NCBI GenBank assembly: GCA_009746045.1
Contig: RPFO01000620.1
Span: forward strand, 1-46,813
Reading direction: 5' to 3'
DNA length: 46,813 nt
From: Mesostigma viride
Taxonomy: Eukaryota > Streptophyta > Mesostigmatophyceae > Mesostigmatales > Mesostigmataceae
Under the pieces are notes generated by a model that was given only the letters and a program-made list of their open reading frames with translations, searched no databases and was not told where the DNA came from. Of the stretch, positions 1 through 10,528 are shown in pieces (positions within the stretch are counted from its first letter, which is position 1; the number at the start of each line of letters is the position of its first letter). A program made the position numbers and the translations under genes.

Positions 1-1
1 T

Positions 2-1331
2 GTGGATCCAGACCGGCATTCCGATGTTGCAGGACACCCAGCCTTCGCACCATTGAACATGGAGTTTCTGGGGAAGGAGCTGGAGTCGATCAAAGCAAGG
101 GTCCAGAAGTTGCCCCATGGCATCTGGCAGTGGTACTTTCCGCCCGACACCATCAAGCCAAACGAGGCCTTTTTCGCAAAAGTCCCACATGCCCCTGAGG
201 AGGTGCCTGAGGAGTGGCGCCCTTTGCCGTGGCCATCTCGCGCGGACATCTCCGCCCTGCGTGAGCACGATGCAGCGCCTGAACCACACCGACGCAAGAA
301 GAGCACTTCATGGCGTTGGTCGACGCAGAGGCGGTGCGCGTCACCCCGCTGGTAGACCGAGTTCGTCATGATGGCCACACACAGCAGGAATGGGCGGCAG
401 AAGACAGGGCCATGGCAGCCAAGGTCGCTTACTTGAAGCGCATGCAAGGCGTTGAGAAAGGCTCCGCTGTTCTATACTGGCACCCTTCAGCTGGTATTCT
501 CTGCAACTCGAAGCTCACGTGGACTCCAGTCCTCTTTGGCATCATCAAGGAGGTGGTTGCGAAGGAGGATGGCGGCCAACCTTCTATTGAGCTCTTGTAT
601 ACCGCGCTAAGCATTTGCGTGACACGTGGCACCCGTGGAACCCAGACATTGCGCAATGGCCCCATCCGCCAACCACTGCGGCGCACACGGTGATCATCAC
701 CGCGTCAGACCTCGTCTTGACACAAGTGGTGGGCAAGCGAGGTCAGCCGCCCCATGCAGTCTCCTTGGGTGCGAACAAAAAGCTCACCAAGGAGTGCCTA
801 AAGGCGCTGAAGGAGGTGCCCGATGACGCGGAACACCCGGTCGTGAAGTGGCAAGATGCTGAATGCTCGAAGGGCATCGTCGGCATGGCGAAGGCATGCT
901 GGGAAGACATAACGCTGCAGGTCAAGAGTGGCAGCCGCAACCTCGTAGGGCAAGTCGTGTGTCATTGGGCGTCGGAGCGTGTGATATCTGCGGACGGTCG
1001 CACCGAAAGCCGGGACGGCAGGTACCATGGTCGTGTCGCTGTTGTTGACACGCAAAACGACATGGTAGCCATGTACTGGGGTGCCCGTTGGGAGGAGGAC
1101 GCGGTTTCTTGCGTGCCTCTCCACGAGCTGGAGGCACAGATCTGCGGGTGCCCCGGTGTGGTCGTCCCTGCGTTGCAAGCGCCGGATATCACCCTGGCCG
1201 AGGCTCGATTGCGCGAGATGGTTCCACCCAGCGACGATGTGGCGGAGAACAACAACGCAGGCGCCTCCCGGCGTCGGAAGCGAGCGCTCATCCTTGCCGA
1301 TGACGATGACGACGACGACGACGACTGCTGA
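2..1331 (+). CDS. Unknown protein with SH3-like segments and poly-Asp tail, 5' partial, two frameshifts
   Basis: The protein is readable in three successive frames: frame 2 from base 2 to about 300, frame 1 from about 300 to 650, and frame 3 from about 650 to the stop at 1331. Together they give one product of about 440 residues that is open at the left edge. Each frame has protein-like composition only in its own segment, so two single-base indels are likely. A segment with GSAVLYWHP and FGIIKEVV, and a later one with YHGRVAVVD and VPLHELE, look like short beta-barrel (SH3/Tudor-like) repeats; this is inference from pattern only. It ends in RRRKRALIL followed by about nine Asp. An AATAAA lies at 1464-1469. 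No family was recognised. It lies in single-copy U1, convergent with the acidic coiled-coil gene. Confidence 0.55.
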
Positions 1332-1612
1332 AGCGCGAGCAGCGTTGTTGTCATTGAGCTGCTCATGTGCTGCTGCTGCTGCTACAAAAACCTAAAGTGA
1401 CCCCCTTTTGGAGGGCTGACAGGCATGCACAATAACATGGCATTCCTCGTGGTAAAGCATGGAAATAAACACATGTAATGATATTTATTAATGAAACAAT
1501 TCTTTATTCCAGATTATATTGCATGAATGGACTCTGTCACGTGTATTGGTGCTGCCACCACCAAGAAAAAGCCAGCATGGCTGTGCTGGTGCTGCCACAC
1601 TACCATAGCTGT
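1332..1612. terminator. Convergent 3' region with polyadenylation signals
   Basis: There is no gene here. A short CTG/GCT run sits at about 1365-1382. AATAAA on the plus strand at 1464-1469 serves the leftward gene, and AATAAA on the minus strand at 1503-1508 and 1484-1489 serves the gene entering from the right. The two convergent transcripts would overlap slightly. Confidence 0.5.
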
Positions 1613-2527
1613 CTAGTGTGCATTTCCCTCGTCATTATCCTCCTGCTCCTCCTCCTCATCATCATTGTGCCCATCCTTGGCATCCACGTCCTTAGGATCA
1701 TCGTCCTTGGGATCATCGTCCAACGGGATTGCATCGTCGTCGTCGACAACCTCGATGGCTCGCTTCACAGAGGCCTGCCACGCCTCCTTCTCGGCACGGA
1801 GTGCTTCCAGCTCGGCCATGATCTCTTGCTGCTTCCTCTCGCTAGCCTTGAGCTTCATGCCGATGGCCATCGCAGCCCGCTGGGGATCCTCAAACATCTG
1901 GCCGTGGCCTGCGCTCTTGGGGTTCTCCCCGCCGAGCTTGCTTGGAATGGTTGTAGGGGTGCGCTCGCGCGAAACCTGCTCGGTCTTCGTGCGCTTGTAG
2001 GCAGGCTCGCTCCCCCCCTCCGCCTGCCCCGCCTTCTCCTGCATGACAGCCATCCATGCCGTTCTGATAGCAACGTGGTTCGTGCCAAACTTCTTAGCAA
2101 ACTGGGCGGACTGCGTTCCAGTGAAGGTGTTGCAGAAATTGATGATCATCTCGTTGCATCCAGGCTCAAAATTTGAGATTGGCAGCCAGTCAAAACGCTG
2201 GAGCGATTTGCCCTGGCGGTTGGCCTTCTGCCTCTCCTCGTCTGTGTAAAACCACTCCACAAGGAGCTCAACAACATTGTCGACCATCTTTGCATCTATT
2301 ATTTTGGACACATCAAAGTGGTCGTACGAGTCATTCTTCGCATCTTCAGCAGGCGCCTTGCTGTCTGAAGCACGTTTCTTGTCACGATTGTCCGCCCTCA
2401 CACCCCTCTCTGCAACGTTCACCTCTCTCTCTTTCGACTTAATATCATCGTCGAGACGCTTCCCGAATATCGTGAGAATCGTCTCGTAACTGGCACGATT
2501 CATGAGAATTGCAAGGTTGTCTTTCAT
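1613..2527 (-). CDS. Acidic coiled-coil protein with a possible helix-turn-helix, intact copy spanning U1/A
   Basis: 304 residues. Residues 1-70 are highly charged. Residues about 75-165 form a compact alpha-rich stretch containing WLPISNFEPGCNEMI and the HTH-like TGTQSAQFAKKFG. Residues about 225-265 are heptad-like (SERKQQEIMAELEALRAEK), predicting a coiled coil. The tail is an Asp/Glu repeat (DDDPKDDDPKDVDAKDG). No family was recognised. A DNA- or chromatin-binding role is only inference. The palindrome boundary at 1859 falls inside this gene, so its last about 80 codons are single copy; the A' copy at 13546 is cut at the equivalent codon. This makes the U1/A arrangement the ancestral one. 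The start follows a spacer with a CCAATTGG palindrome. Confidence 0.75.
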   Translation of the reverse strand: MKDNLAILMNRASYETILTIFGKRLDDDIKSKEREVNVAERGVRADNRDKKRASDSKAPAEDAKNDSYDHFDVSKIIDAKMVDNVVELLVEWFYTDEERQKANRQGKSLQRFDWLPISNFEPGCNEMIINFCNTFTGTQSAQFAKKFGTNHVAIRTAWMAVMQEKAGQAEGGSEPAYKRTKTEQVSRERTPTTIPSKLGGENPKSAGHGQMFEDPQRAAMAIGMKLKASERKQQEIMAELEALRAEKEAWQASVKRAIEVVDDDDAIPLDDDPKDDDPKDVDAKDGHNDDEEEEQEDNDEGNAH

Positions 2528-3180
2528 CCTTGATCGTTACAAGTTGCTGTCGACGGCTATGGAGTTTAATTCATCCCACCCATTCTTAATAAATTCCTTT
2601 GCATTGCGGCTAGGGGCCGAGCATGCATTGTGCAAGGGCCAATTGGCCCAGTGCCTAGCACCGCTCCGTGGGTACTTTGACAGTAATTAGCATTGGTCAA
2701 GTGCGCGTACTTTGTCAGTAATTAAATTTGCACAAGTCCCGAGCACCGTGTCATACGCCCTTACTTCTGTCGTACGCAGTACCGGCGCGGCGTTAGGCGT
2801 GTTTCTGTGCAAAGTCCCGAATTTTCACCAAGTCCTGGGCACTAAGGGGGCCGTGCTAGTAAGTGTAGCTCCTAAACGGCTAAGTCTTTTTGAATTCTGT
2901 CACTTGCACCCTGTTTTGTATGCTTAGTATATGCTACGTACCTATTGCATTTGTTAATTGGCCTATTTATAATGCATGAGATGTGAGGACTCTTTGTTTA
3001 CGTAAACGCTTTTATTAGAAAATAAAATACAGTAATCATTTCAACACTCCTTTTCTCAATGTAGGAGTGGAAGTACTTATTTGTACATCGCATGCGCCTT
3101 CCTCCGTTCATGGCTTGGCTTCAAAAGGCTGCACTCCCTGCAGCTGACATAGCCATTGGCCAGTTGGTTCTTCCACACGT
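2528..3180. promoter_or_regulatory. Intergenic region of arm A with CCAAT and ACTTAGCCG motif
   Basis: No gene is supported here. Seen features are a GGGCCAATTGGCCC palindrome near 2640, repeated direct words around AAGTCCCGA and TTTGTCAGTAATTA, the motif CGGCTAAGT at 2877-2885, and polyadenylation sequence TTTATT for the minus-strand F-box-like gene near 3011, next to the palindrome GTTTACGTAAAC. The mirror is 12893-13545. It probably holds the promoter of the coiled-coil gene and the 3' end of the F-box-like gene. Confidence 0.45.
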
Positions 3181-3795
3181 CTAACTCCCAATTGCACAGT
3201 TCCTCCATCTTCTGCATCCGGGGGGGCGGTGGTGAGGAGCCACGCTTGTCTCGAGGGCCTTGCGCACCGCCTCCTTCATGCGATTGATGAGCTCGAGCCC
3301 GTGCTCTTCTGCCGTGCGTTCCTTCTCGAGATCCGGCACGGACTTGATGTACTCGTGAGCGACAAGGTCAGCGTCGTGTCCGAAGACGATGACAGCCCAG
3401 AACATCTTGTCAAACACATTCTGGGCAAGGCACGCCAGATGCTTCCTGTAGCAGTGAGCCTCGGCGACCCACCTCTTCGCTTGACGGAGAAAGATATAGG
3501 GCTTCTTGCCAATCAGCAACCGCTTGCACATCTTGAGATCGCATGAAGTCATGTGGCGCAGCTCGCCAGGGTTCCTTCGGCGTCTGCGGGAGCGCATCTG
3601 AATCTCCTTCTCAATGGCATTCAGCAGCTCAGTGGCTTCGATCGTCTTTTCCTCTTTCACCTTCTCAAACTGGACCTGCGTGGCCTTGTTGATTCCACAC
3701 AGTTTGGGCCACGAGAGCTCCACGAGGCGGTGCACGATTTCTGCAGGCAGGCTGTCGAAGGTGGCAGCCATAGCTGGTTTCGCGGAGTCAGCCAT
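3181..3795 (-). CDS. F-box-like protein (arm A copy)
   Basis: 204 residues from ATG at 3793-3795. This start lies about 70 bp downstream of a TATA-like TATTAAG, and upstream in-frame codons would fall before the transcript. The N-terminus (about residues 13-45) reads DSLPAEIVHRLVELSW, an F-box-like helix signature known to bind Skp1 in SCF ubiquitin ligases. After it come a basic RRRRR patch and a long helical region. The function (substrate receptor for host ubiquitination) is inference. It differs from the A' copy by one substitution near 3298 (Gly in KLFxx-equivalent region unaffected in fold). A seven-C homopolymer near the 3' end may hide a longer C-terminus; see the A' copy. Confidence 0.6.
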   Translation of the reverse strand: MADSAKPAMAATFDSLPAEIVHRLVELSWPKLCGINKATQVQFEKVKEEKTIEATELLNAIEKEIQMRSRRRRRNPGELRHMTSCDLKMCKRLLIGKKPYIFLRQAKRWVAEAHCYRKHLACLAQNVFDKMFWAVIVFGHDADLVAHEYIKSVPDLEKERTAEEHGLELINRMKEAVRKALETSVAPHHRPPGCRRWRNCAIGS

Positions 3796-4277
3796 AGCTG
3801 TTTTCGTGGTAGTGGTGGATGGAGAGGAGGATAGCTGCGAGAGTTGTTGCGTCTCGCGACTTAATAGACGAAGGGATATCCACAGCTGCCACGGGATTGG
3901 TCCGCGTCCTGTGGATAAGCGCGGCGCGAGCGCGACGCGCGCGTCCTGTGGATAAGCGCGGCGCAAATACGGAACGGCGCGGCGCGAGTACGGACCGGTG
4001 CACGTCCACGGGATTCTGCCACGTGGCACGTGCCATTCCCGTGGTGACGGCGCCAGAAGTATAAATATAAAACCGCGCCAAATTCAAATTTTTGCCAAGT
4101 CTCAACGGCTAAGTATTATTAAATTTGGACACTTGGGACGTGTGCAATTGTTAATTTTACTTTGATTGCAAGCATGGAAAATAAGACATGATGTTCGTGT
4201 GAATTGTTTTCATTAAAAATATAATTACTCTTTAATTGTACACAAGTCCACGGGACTAGAGAGATTCTCTGAACTAT
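3796..4277. promoter_or_regulatory. Promoter region of F-box-like gene with GCCACGTGGC and duplicated GC-rich block
   Basis: This stretch contains CCACGGGATTGG at 3890, a duplicated block around CCTGTGGATAAGCGCGGCGC (about 3908-3966), the decamer GCCACGTGGC at 4018-4027, an AT-rich TATAAATATAAAA at about 4060-4072, and CGGCTAAGT at 4106-4114. The AT-rich end also holds the 3' end of the double zinc-finger gene. No ORF is credible. Confidence 0.45.
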
Positions 4278-5542
4278 TTACAGGGCACGCGGGGCGGCCA
4301 GTTGGTTCATGACAGCTGCATAGCAGGACTCTGCGGAGTCGTAGCGGAAAAACGGGAAGCACAGGTCGTGCTTGGAGTCCTTGCCCTCGCAGATGGGGCA
4401 GGAGACACTCTTGGTGCCAGCCTCCCGCAGAGTGTCGAGGACGCACTCGCTGCAGACGACGTCGTTGTCGATGCTGTGGCCGTTGGCGGTGAAGAGGTAG
4501 TGCGCCTTCTTGTTGCACACCTTGCAGGTCTTGGAGGGCACGTCCAACTGGTGGTTGCAGCCCATCTGCTTGCTGGCAGCCTTGACGCCGCAGAACTTGT
4601 TCTTCAGATGCTCGAACTCCTTGGTGCCGGGAGTGACGGTGCTGGTGAGGTTGGACTCGGACAGCGTGAAAGAGACGAAGCTGAGGTGGGAGACATAGTT
4701 GCGCTTCTCGCACTCCCACTTGATCCTGGAGATCTCCTTGGTGAAGTCGCTCTTGAAGTTCTCGATGTCGACCTTGGGCTTCTTGATGGCGTCGTTGAAC
4801 AGCCCGCAAGACCTCAGGTAGTCGTTTGTGTCCTCCTGCTTCCTCTTGTAGCCACCGCGAAGAAAGGGCTGGTCGCGCTCCTCGACCTTGACGTTGACCT
4901 TGCCAGGGTCGGTGGGGCCGGTGAGAGCAAAGTTCGGCTCAGAGACGGTGTAGGTGCCTGGCGTGGGCCACTTGATGAACTCGGCGGTGTCCTCCATATC
5001 CGGGTAGATCTGGAGCAGCTCGGGGAACCTCTTCTTCGTCCGCTCGTGCTCGAACGCGAACTGCTCGAATGCGGGGTCCCAGCAGCTGATGCAGTGCTCG
5101 GCCTTGCCGTTGCAGTCGATCTTGAGGAGATCCACACGAGTCGGCTTCTTGCACTTGGCGCAGTCCTTCGTGGGGATGCTCTTCAGCATGTTGTTCTGCT
5201 GAAGGTACTCGCACGAGTCGCAGAAATGGCCGTCGCAGGGGAAAAGCTGTGATTGTTGCGCATCTTGTAATCCTCGTCAAACTCGCAGAAGTGCTTGAGA
5301 GACCTCATCTTGTCGCAGCCGACGCAGCGAATGCGCTTCTTGTTCATCATGATGTTGCTCGTCTCGTAGTGATCCATCATGTCGTTCAAAACGCTGCGAG
5401 AAGCCTCAGGAAGGTGGACTTCGCATGCATGCTCGCCGGTGACTGGGTGGAAAAGAATGTTGAAGTGGCGAGTTTTCTTGACTTTGGGAGCACTGTGCGG
5501 CCCACGCTGGCGAGGAGCAGAGATGGCGGAGGAGGTAGCCAT
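4278..5542 (-). CDS. Double zinc-finger (RING-like) protein, arm A copy with a one-base frameshift
   Basis: This is the same gene as the intact 421-residue copy at 10529-11794. A run of four G at 5238-5241 replaces the five C of the other arm, breaking the frame within the first zinc-binding cluster (CDGHFCDSC). The remainder (4278-5189) is intact and identical in reading. Because the change is a homopolymer length, a sequencing error is more likely than pseudogenisation. Confidence 0.75.
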
Positions 5543-6368
5543 TGGAGCTGGTTGGTTTTGGTTGCTGAGAGAGCTGGGTGGATGCGAGTGGGATGCGAGG
5601 CGAGGTGGTGCAAGTCCTGCATTTATACCCACGGGGCTGCAATTCCCGTGGTCTAGAAGAATTCAGCAGATCGACGGCTCGTGGCTCGCCACGAGGTTTG
5701 TAACGGGAAACGGTATGACGGTTACGAGGAAAATTTCCCGTGGCCATACATTTTGAGCGTTATTTTGCCACGGGATTTGTAACGTAAAAAATCTTTCCCC
5801 GTGGCAAAAATATCCGACAGTTACTTTGCCGCGGGACCGGAATCGGATTTTTTTCTGTCCCCGTGGACGGATATTTTCGAGCGTTATTTTGCCACGGGAT
5901 TTGTAACGTAAAAATCTTTCCCGTGGCAAAAATATCCGACAGTTACTTTGCCACGGGGCCGAATCGGTTTTTTTTCTGTCCCCGTGGACGGATATTTTCG
6001 AGCGTTATTTTGCCACGGGATTTGTAACGTAAAAATTCTTTCCCCGTGGCAAAATATCCGACAGTTACTCTGCCACGGGGCTCAAAACCGAAAATCCTTA
6101 ATCCCCGTGGACGGATATTTCTGACCGTTATGCTGCCACGGGATTGTAACGTAAAAAAACGCGTCCCGTGGATAAGGTTTCGGCGCATAAACGACGAACG
6201 CGCTTCCACGTAGCCAGATTGCCCGTGCAAGACCACGTAGATAGCCTGGCAGCCACGGGACCGTCTCGTCAACCAAGGCCTGCGCAGGTATAAAGACCAG
6301 ACTTCCTCGTCTCCTCGCCACTCGCTCACCTCACATCAGCTCAGCACACCAAAACTCTCTCACTGGAT
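5543..6368. promoter_or_regulatory. Divergent promoter region with CCACGGG/CCCGTGG hairpin array
   Basis: This 0.83 kb region lies between two divergent genes. TATAAA boxes sit at both ends: minus strand at about 5621-5627 for the zinc-finger gene and plus strand at 6289-6294 for the RING/TRAF gene, each about 80-85 bp from its ATG. Between them is the tandem array described separately. There is no gene inside; short ORFs here merely read through the repeat. Confidence 0.7.
5755..6175. repeat. 121-124 bp tandem repeat, about 3.5 units, each with CCACGGG/CCCGTGG inverted pairs
   Basis: The phrase GCGTTATTTTGCCACGGG recurs starting near 5757, 5881 and 6002, with a degenerate fourth at about 6125. 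Each unit contains two short inverted repeats built on GCCACGGG and CCCGTGGC, separated by AT-rich loops (one containing TTTGTAACGTAAAAA), and the inverted words AAAATATCCG and CGGATATTTT. The mirror is 9895-10320. Confidence 0.85.
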
Positions 6369-7552
6369 ATGGCTTCCCGCCCCAGATACGCAGCTAGCTA
6401 CAACTTTGGCCGTGGTGTTACTGGAGCTAGTGGCAGTGGCAGTGGAAGTGGCAGGGGAAAGCGACGTGCTGCGAGGAACACGGCTACTGGAGAAGCAGGT
6501 TTGTGACGAGCCTTTGTTTTTTTGCACCCAAAAGCGCTTTTTCTTGTCGTTTCCGCCTTTTGGTACTCATTTCTTGTTATGTTTTCTTGCCCCCACACAC
6601 CCGTGCATGCAGAACTGACCGCTGAACAACGGCAGCTTCACAGGGCTAACAAGCCTGTGCCCGTGCACGATAATCACGGGGACTTCGACACAAGAAACAA
6701 CGTGTTTCCCTATCTGGAGAACACTTTCAAGGTGGCGAAGCTCGTCCTGGACTTGAGCAAGATCGAATGCGCCATTTGCGCGGAGGAGAGAGACAAGTAT
6801 GTCACTCTCATGCTGGAGAACGAGCCCGCGCACGCATGCTCCATCATCATCTGCGACACCTGTGCCACTACCAAGCTTCACACGTTCAGAAACCAGTGCC
6901 CGCAGTGCCGCAAGCCGCTGAGCTCGTCTGGGCAGCTGTTCGTCCCCAACCCGCAGCTCAACAGCCTGGCGTCGAGGACGCAGTACAGGGCCTGCGAACA
7001 CCCCGGCTGCTTTACGATCATCCCAAGCAACATGATGGCGGCGCACGAGGAGGAGTGCGAGTACAACGTCTACACCTGTGGCAACACCGTCTCGTTCCGC
7101 CTGCTGGACAACGAGACGCTTTCTTCCAAGATGTGCTGCGGCTATGAGGGCAAGAAACGCGCCGTCGAGGAGCACATGGAGACTTGCCCGGAGGCTGAGT
7201 CTGCGAAGAAGCTTAGCGCAATGATGGGCGTGTTTGACAAGGTGGAGGCGCTCTCAGCTGCAATGGAGCGCGACAGCCCAGACGTCTTCAAGCGCATGGC
7301 TCAGTTGTTTGGGGTGACCACGGAGAAGGCCAGGCGCATCCTTGCCAGCCTGCCTGGAGCGAGTGCTGCCGGCCCTTCTTCCCAGCGTGCTCCTCGTCCA
7401 GGGGAAGCAGTGGACACAGCAATCCCCGTCGACGCCCCCACTGACCCAATCAGTGATCTCGTGGACGCCATAGACGCTGACGTGCTGCACAGGGCGTCGA
7501 CGACGAGGCTGCAGACCCCACCTGGACTCCGGCTGGCAACCAGGACGACTGA
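6369..7552 (+). CDS. RING/TRAF-type zinc-finger protein, spliced, arm A copy with frameshift near the end
   Basis: Exon 1 is 6369-6498. The intron is 6499-6612 (GTTTGT...TGCAG, 114 nt). Exon 2 starts at 6613. The product equals the A' copy (8517-9701) up to the sequence DAIDAD. There one T is missing near 7481, and the frame then reads an unrelated tail to 7643. The stop expected from the other arm corresponds to 7550-7552. TATAAA is at 6289-6294 and AATAAA at 7712-7717. Confidence 0.75.
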
Positions 7553-7711
7553 ACAGTTACAGCTGACAGCATTGGATGTCAAAAACCCCTCTAGTTTAGA
7601 GACAAGGGCCATAGTTAGAAACCAGCCCATCCACGGGGTTTAGGTGACAGGCAGTAGAAGAAACACACCCCACACACTGGGGACTTGGACAGGAAAGATG
7701 TGGATGTTTGT

Positions 7712-7717
7712 AATAAA
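7712..7717 (+). terminator. Polyadenylation signal of RING/TRAF gene
   Basis: AATAAA lies about 160 bp after the stop codon. It is mirrored on the minus strand at 8354-8359. Confidence 0.55.
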
Positions 7718-7859
7718 GATGTGGATGTTTGCAAAACCAGTTTGAAAAAATATCTAAGCTGCACATTAGTATAAGTATGGTAAGTTTCCAGCAGGCCACG
7801 TGGCAGCCACAAAGCCCGATCCCCGTGGTAGCCGCGCAGTACGGATCCCGTAGGAATCC

Positions 7860-7922
7860 ACGAGATATTTCGAGATATTTCCGAGATATTTTAGATATTT
7901 TCAGATATTTTGAAAATATCCC
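7860..7922. repeat. GATATTT iterons beside hinge 1 (left)
   Basis: Five GATATTT words occur at 10-11 bp spacing (CGAGATATTT twice, CCGAGATATTT, TAGATATTT, CAGATATTT), followed by the inverted AAAATATC. The AT-rich block lies about 110-175 bp from the palindrome axis and is bounded by GC-rich CCACGGG/CCCGTGG words. The periodicity is seen directly. A role as an unwinding element or replication origin is inference. Confidence 0.7.
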
Positions 7923-8146
7923 AGGGACCCCGTGGACTCCCAGGGGAATCGTAACCGAAAATCGGACTCGCGGCCGGCGATCGGAGGAGCCACCACGGGA
8001 AAACCCGTTTTTTTTTCGGGTGTGTCCTCAGAACGTTCTGAGGACACACCCGAAAAAAAAACGGGATTTTCCCGTGGTGGCTCCTCCGATCGCCGGCCGC
8101 GAGTCCGATTTTCGGTTACGATTCCCCTGGGAGTCCACGGGGTCCC

Positions 8147-8212
8147 TGGGATATTTTCAAAATATCTGAAAATATCTAAAATATCTCGGAAATATCTCGA
8201 AATATCTCGTGG
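8147..8212. repeat. GATATTT iterons beside hinge 1 (right mirror)
   Basis: This is the reverse complement of the block at 7860-7922. Together the two blocks place iterons symmetrically on both sides of the zero-spacer axis. Confidence 0.7.
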
Positions 8213-8516
8213 ATTCCTACGGGATCCGTACTGCGCCGGCTACCACGGGGATCGGGCTTTGTGGCTGCCACGTGGCCTGCTGGAAACTTACCATACTTAT
8301 ACTAATGTGCAGCTTAGATATTTTTTCAAACTGGTTTTGCAAACATCCACATCTTTATTACAAACATCCACATCTTTCCTGTCCAAGTCCCCAGTGTGTG
8401 GGGTGTTTCTTCTACTGCCTGTCACCTAAACCCCGTGGATGGGCTGGTTTCTAACTATGGCCCTTGTCTCTAAACTAGAGGGGTTTTTGACATCCAATGC
8501 TGTCAGCTGTAACTGT

Positions 8517-9701
8517 TCAGTCGTCCTGGTTGCCAGCCGGAGTCCAGGTGGGGTCTGCAGCCTCGTCGTCGACGCCCTGTGCAGCAACGTCAGCGTCTAT
8601 GGCGTCCACGAGATCACTGATTGGGTCAGTGGGGGCGTCGACGGGGATTGCTGTGTCCACTGCTTCCCCTGGACGAGGAGCACGCTGGGAAGAAGGGCCG
8701 GCAGCACTCGCTCCAGGCAGGCTGGCAAGGATGCGCCTGGCCTTCTCCGTGGTCACCCCAAACAACTGAGCCATGCGCTTGAAGACGTCTGGGCTGTCGC
8801 GCTCCATTGCAGCTGAGAGCGCCTCCACCTTGTCAAACACGCCCATCATTGCGCTAAGCTTCTTCGCAGACTCAGCCTCCGGGCAAGTCTCCATGTGCTC
8901 CTCGACGGCGCGTTTCTTGCCCTCATAGCCGCAGCACATCTTGGAAGAAAGCGTCTCGTTGTCCAGCAGGCGGAACGAGACGGTGTTGCCACAGGTGTAG
9001 ACGTTGTACTCGCACTCCTCCTCGTGCGCCGCCATCATGTTGCTTGGGATGATCGTAAAGCAGCCGGGGTGTTCGCAGGCCCTGTACTGCGTCCTCGACG
9101 CCAGGCTGTTGAGCTGCGGGTTGGGGACGAACAGCTGCCCAGACGAGCTCAGCGGCTTGCGGCACTGCGGGCACTGGTTTCTGAACGTGTGAAGCTTGGT
9201 AGTGGCACAGGTGTCGCAGATGATGATGGAGCATGCGTGCGCGGGCTCGTTCTCCAGCATGAGAGTGACATACTTGTCTCTCTCCTCCGCGCAAATGGCG
9301 CATTCGATCTTGCTCAAGTCCAGGACGAGCTTCGCCACCTTGAAAGTGTTCTCCAGATAGGGAAACACGTTGTTTCTTGTGTCGAAGTCCCCGTGATTAT
9401 CGTGCACGGGCACAGGCTTGTTAGCCCTGTGAAGCTGCCGTTGTTCAGCGGTCAGTTCTGCATGCACGGGTGTGTGGGGGCAAGAAAACATAACAAGAAA
9501 TGAGTACCAAAAGGCGGAAACGACAAGAAAAAGCGCTTTTGGGTGCAAAAAAACAAAGGCTCGTCACAAACCTGCTTCTCCAGTAGCCGTGTTCCTCGCA
9601 GCACGTCGCTTTCCCCTGCCACTTCCACTGCCACTGCCACTAGCTCCAGTAACACCACGGCCAAAGTTGTAGCTAGCTGCGTATCTGGGGCGGGAAGCCA
9701 T
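8517..9701 (-). CDS. RING/TRAF-type zinc-finger protein, spliced (intact A' copy)
   Basis: Exon 1 is 9572-9701 and exon 2 is 8517-9457, giving 356 residues across a 114-nt intron that splits a Glu codon. Residues 1-43 are a low-complexity Ser/Gly/Arg leader (GASGSGSGSGRGKRR). A RING-like cluster follows at about residues 88-140: CAIC, then HACSIIICDTC, then CPQC. Next comes a TRAF/SIAH-type finger (CEHPGC...HEEEC) and a helical C-terminus. Known RING plus TRAF-type fingers act as E3 ubiquitin ligases, so redirecting host ubiquitination is a reasonable inference. It is divergent from the double zinc-finger gene across the CCACGGG array. The intron lacks the TTCTTCCC words found in B-arm introns. 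Confidence 0.75.
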
Positions 9702-10528
9702 ATCCAGTGAGAGAGTTTTGGTGTGCTGAGCTGATGTGAGGTGAGCGAGTGGCGAGGAGACGAGGAAGTCTGGTCTTTATACCTGCGCAGGCCTTGGTTG
9801 ACGAGACGGTCCCGTGGCTGCCAGGCTATCTACGTGGTCTTGCACGGGCAATCTGGCTACGTGGAAGCGCGTTCGTCGTTTATGCGCCGAAACCTTATCC
9901 ACGGGACGCGTTTTTTTACGTTACAAATCCCGTGGCAGCATAACGGTCAGAAATATCCGTCCACGGGGATTAAGGATTTTCGGTTTTGAGCCCCGTGGCA
10001 GAGTAACTGTCGGATATTTTGCCACGGGGAAAGAATTTTTACGTTACAAATCCCGTGGCAAAATAACGCTCGAAAATATCCGTCCACGGGGACAGAAAAA
10101 AAACCGATTCGGCCCCGTGGCAAAGTAACTGTCGGATATTTTTGCCACGGGAAAGATTTTTACGTTACAAATCCCGTGGCAAAATAACGCTCGAAAATAT
10201 CCGTCCACGGGGACAGAAAAAAATCCGATTCCGGTCCCGCGGCAAAGTAACTGTCGGATATTTTTGCCACGGGGAAAGATTTTTTACGTTACAAATCCCG
10301 TGGCAAAATAACGCTCAAAATGTATGGCCACGGGAAATTTTCCTCGTAACCGTCATACCGTTTCCCGTTACAAACCTCGTGGCGAGCCACGAGCCGTCGA
10401 TCTGCTGAATTCTTCTAGACCACGGGAATTGCAGCCCCGTGGGTATAAATGCAGGACTTGCACCACCTCGCCTCGCATCCCACTCGCATCCACCCAGCTC
10501 TCTCAGCAACCAAAACCAACCAGCTCCA
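9702..10528. promoter_or_regulatory. Divergent promoter region, A' mirror, with hairpin array
   Basis: TATAAA on the minus strand lies at about 9776-9781 and TATAAAT on the plus strand at 10444-10450. The tandem CCACGGG/CCCGTGG array occupies about 9895-10320. It is essentially identical to 5543-6368 apart from single-base indels in A/T runs. Confidence 0.7.

Noticed and set aside
1478-2176. 232-residue plus-strand frame with Ile/Leu-rich start
   Set aside because: It is antisense to the acidic tail and coiled coil of the 1613-2527 gene. The hydrophobic run is just the complement of Asp/Glu codons.
3908-3966. DnaA boxes (TTATCCACA) and a bacterial origin
   Set aside because: Only two copies occur, inside a duplicated block, next to TATA/AATAAA-type genes with introns. 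No bacterial replication gene is present.
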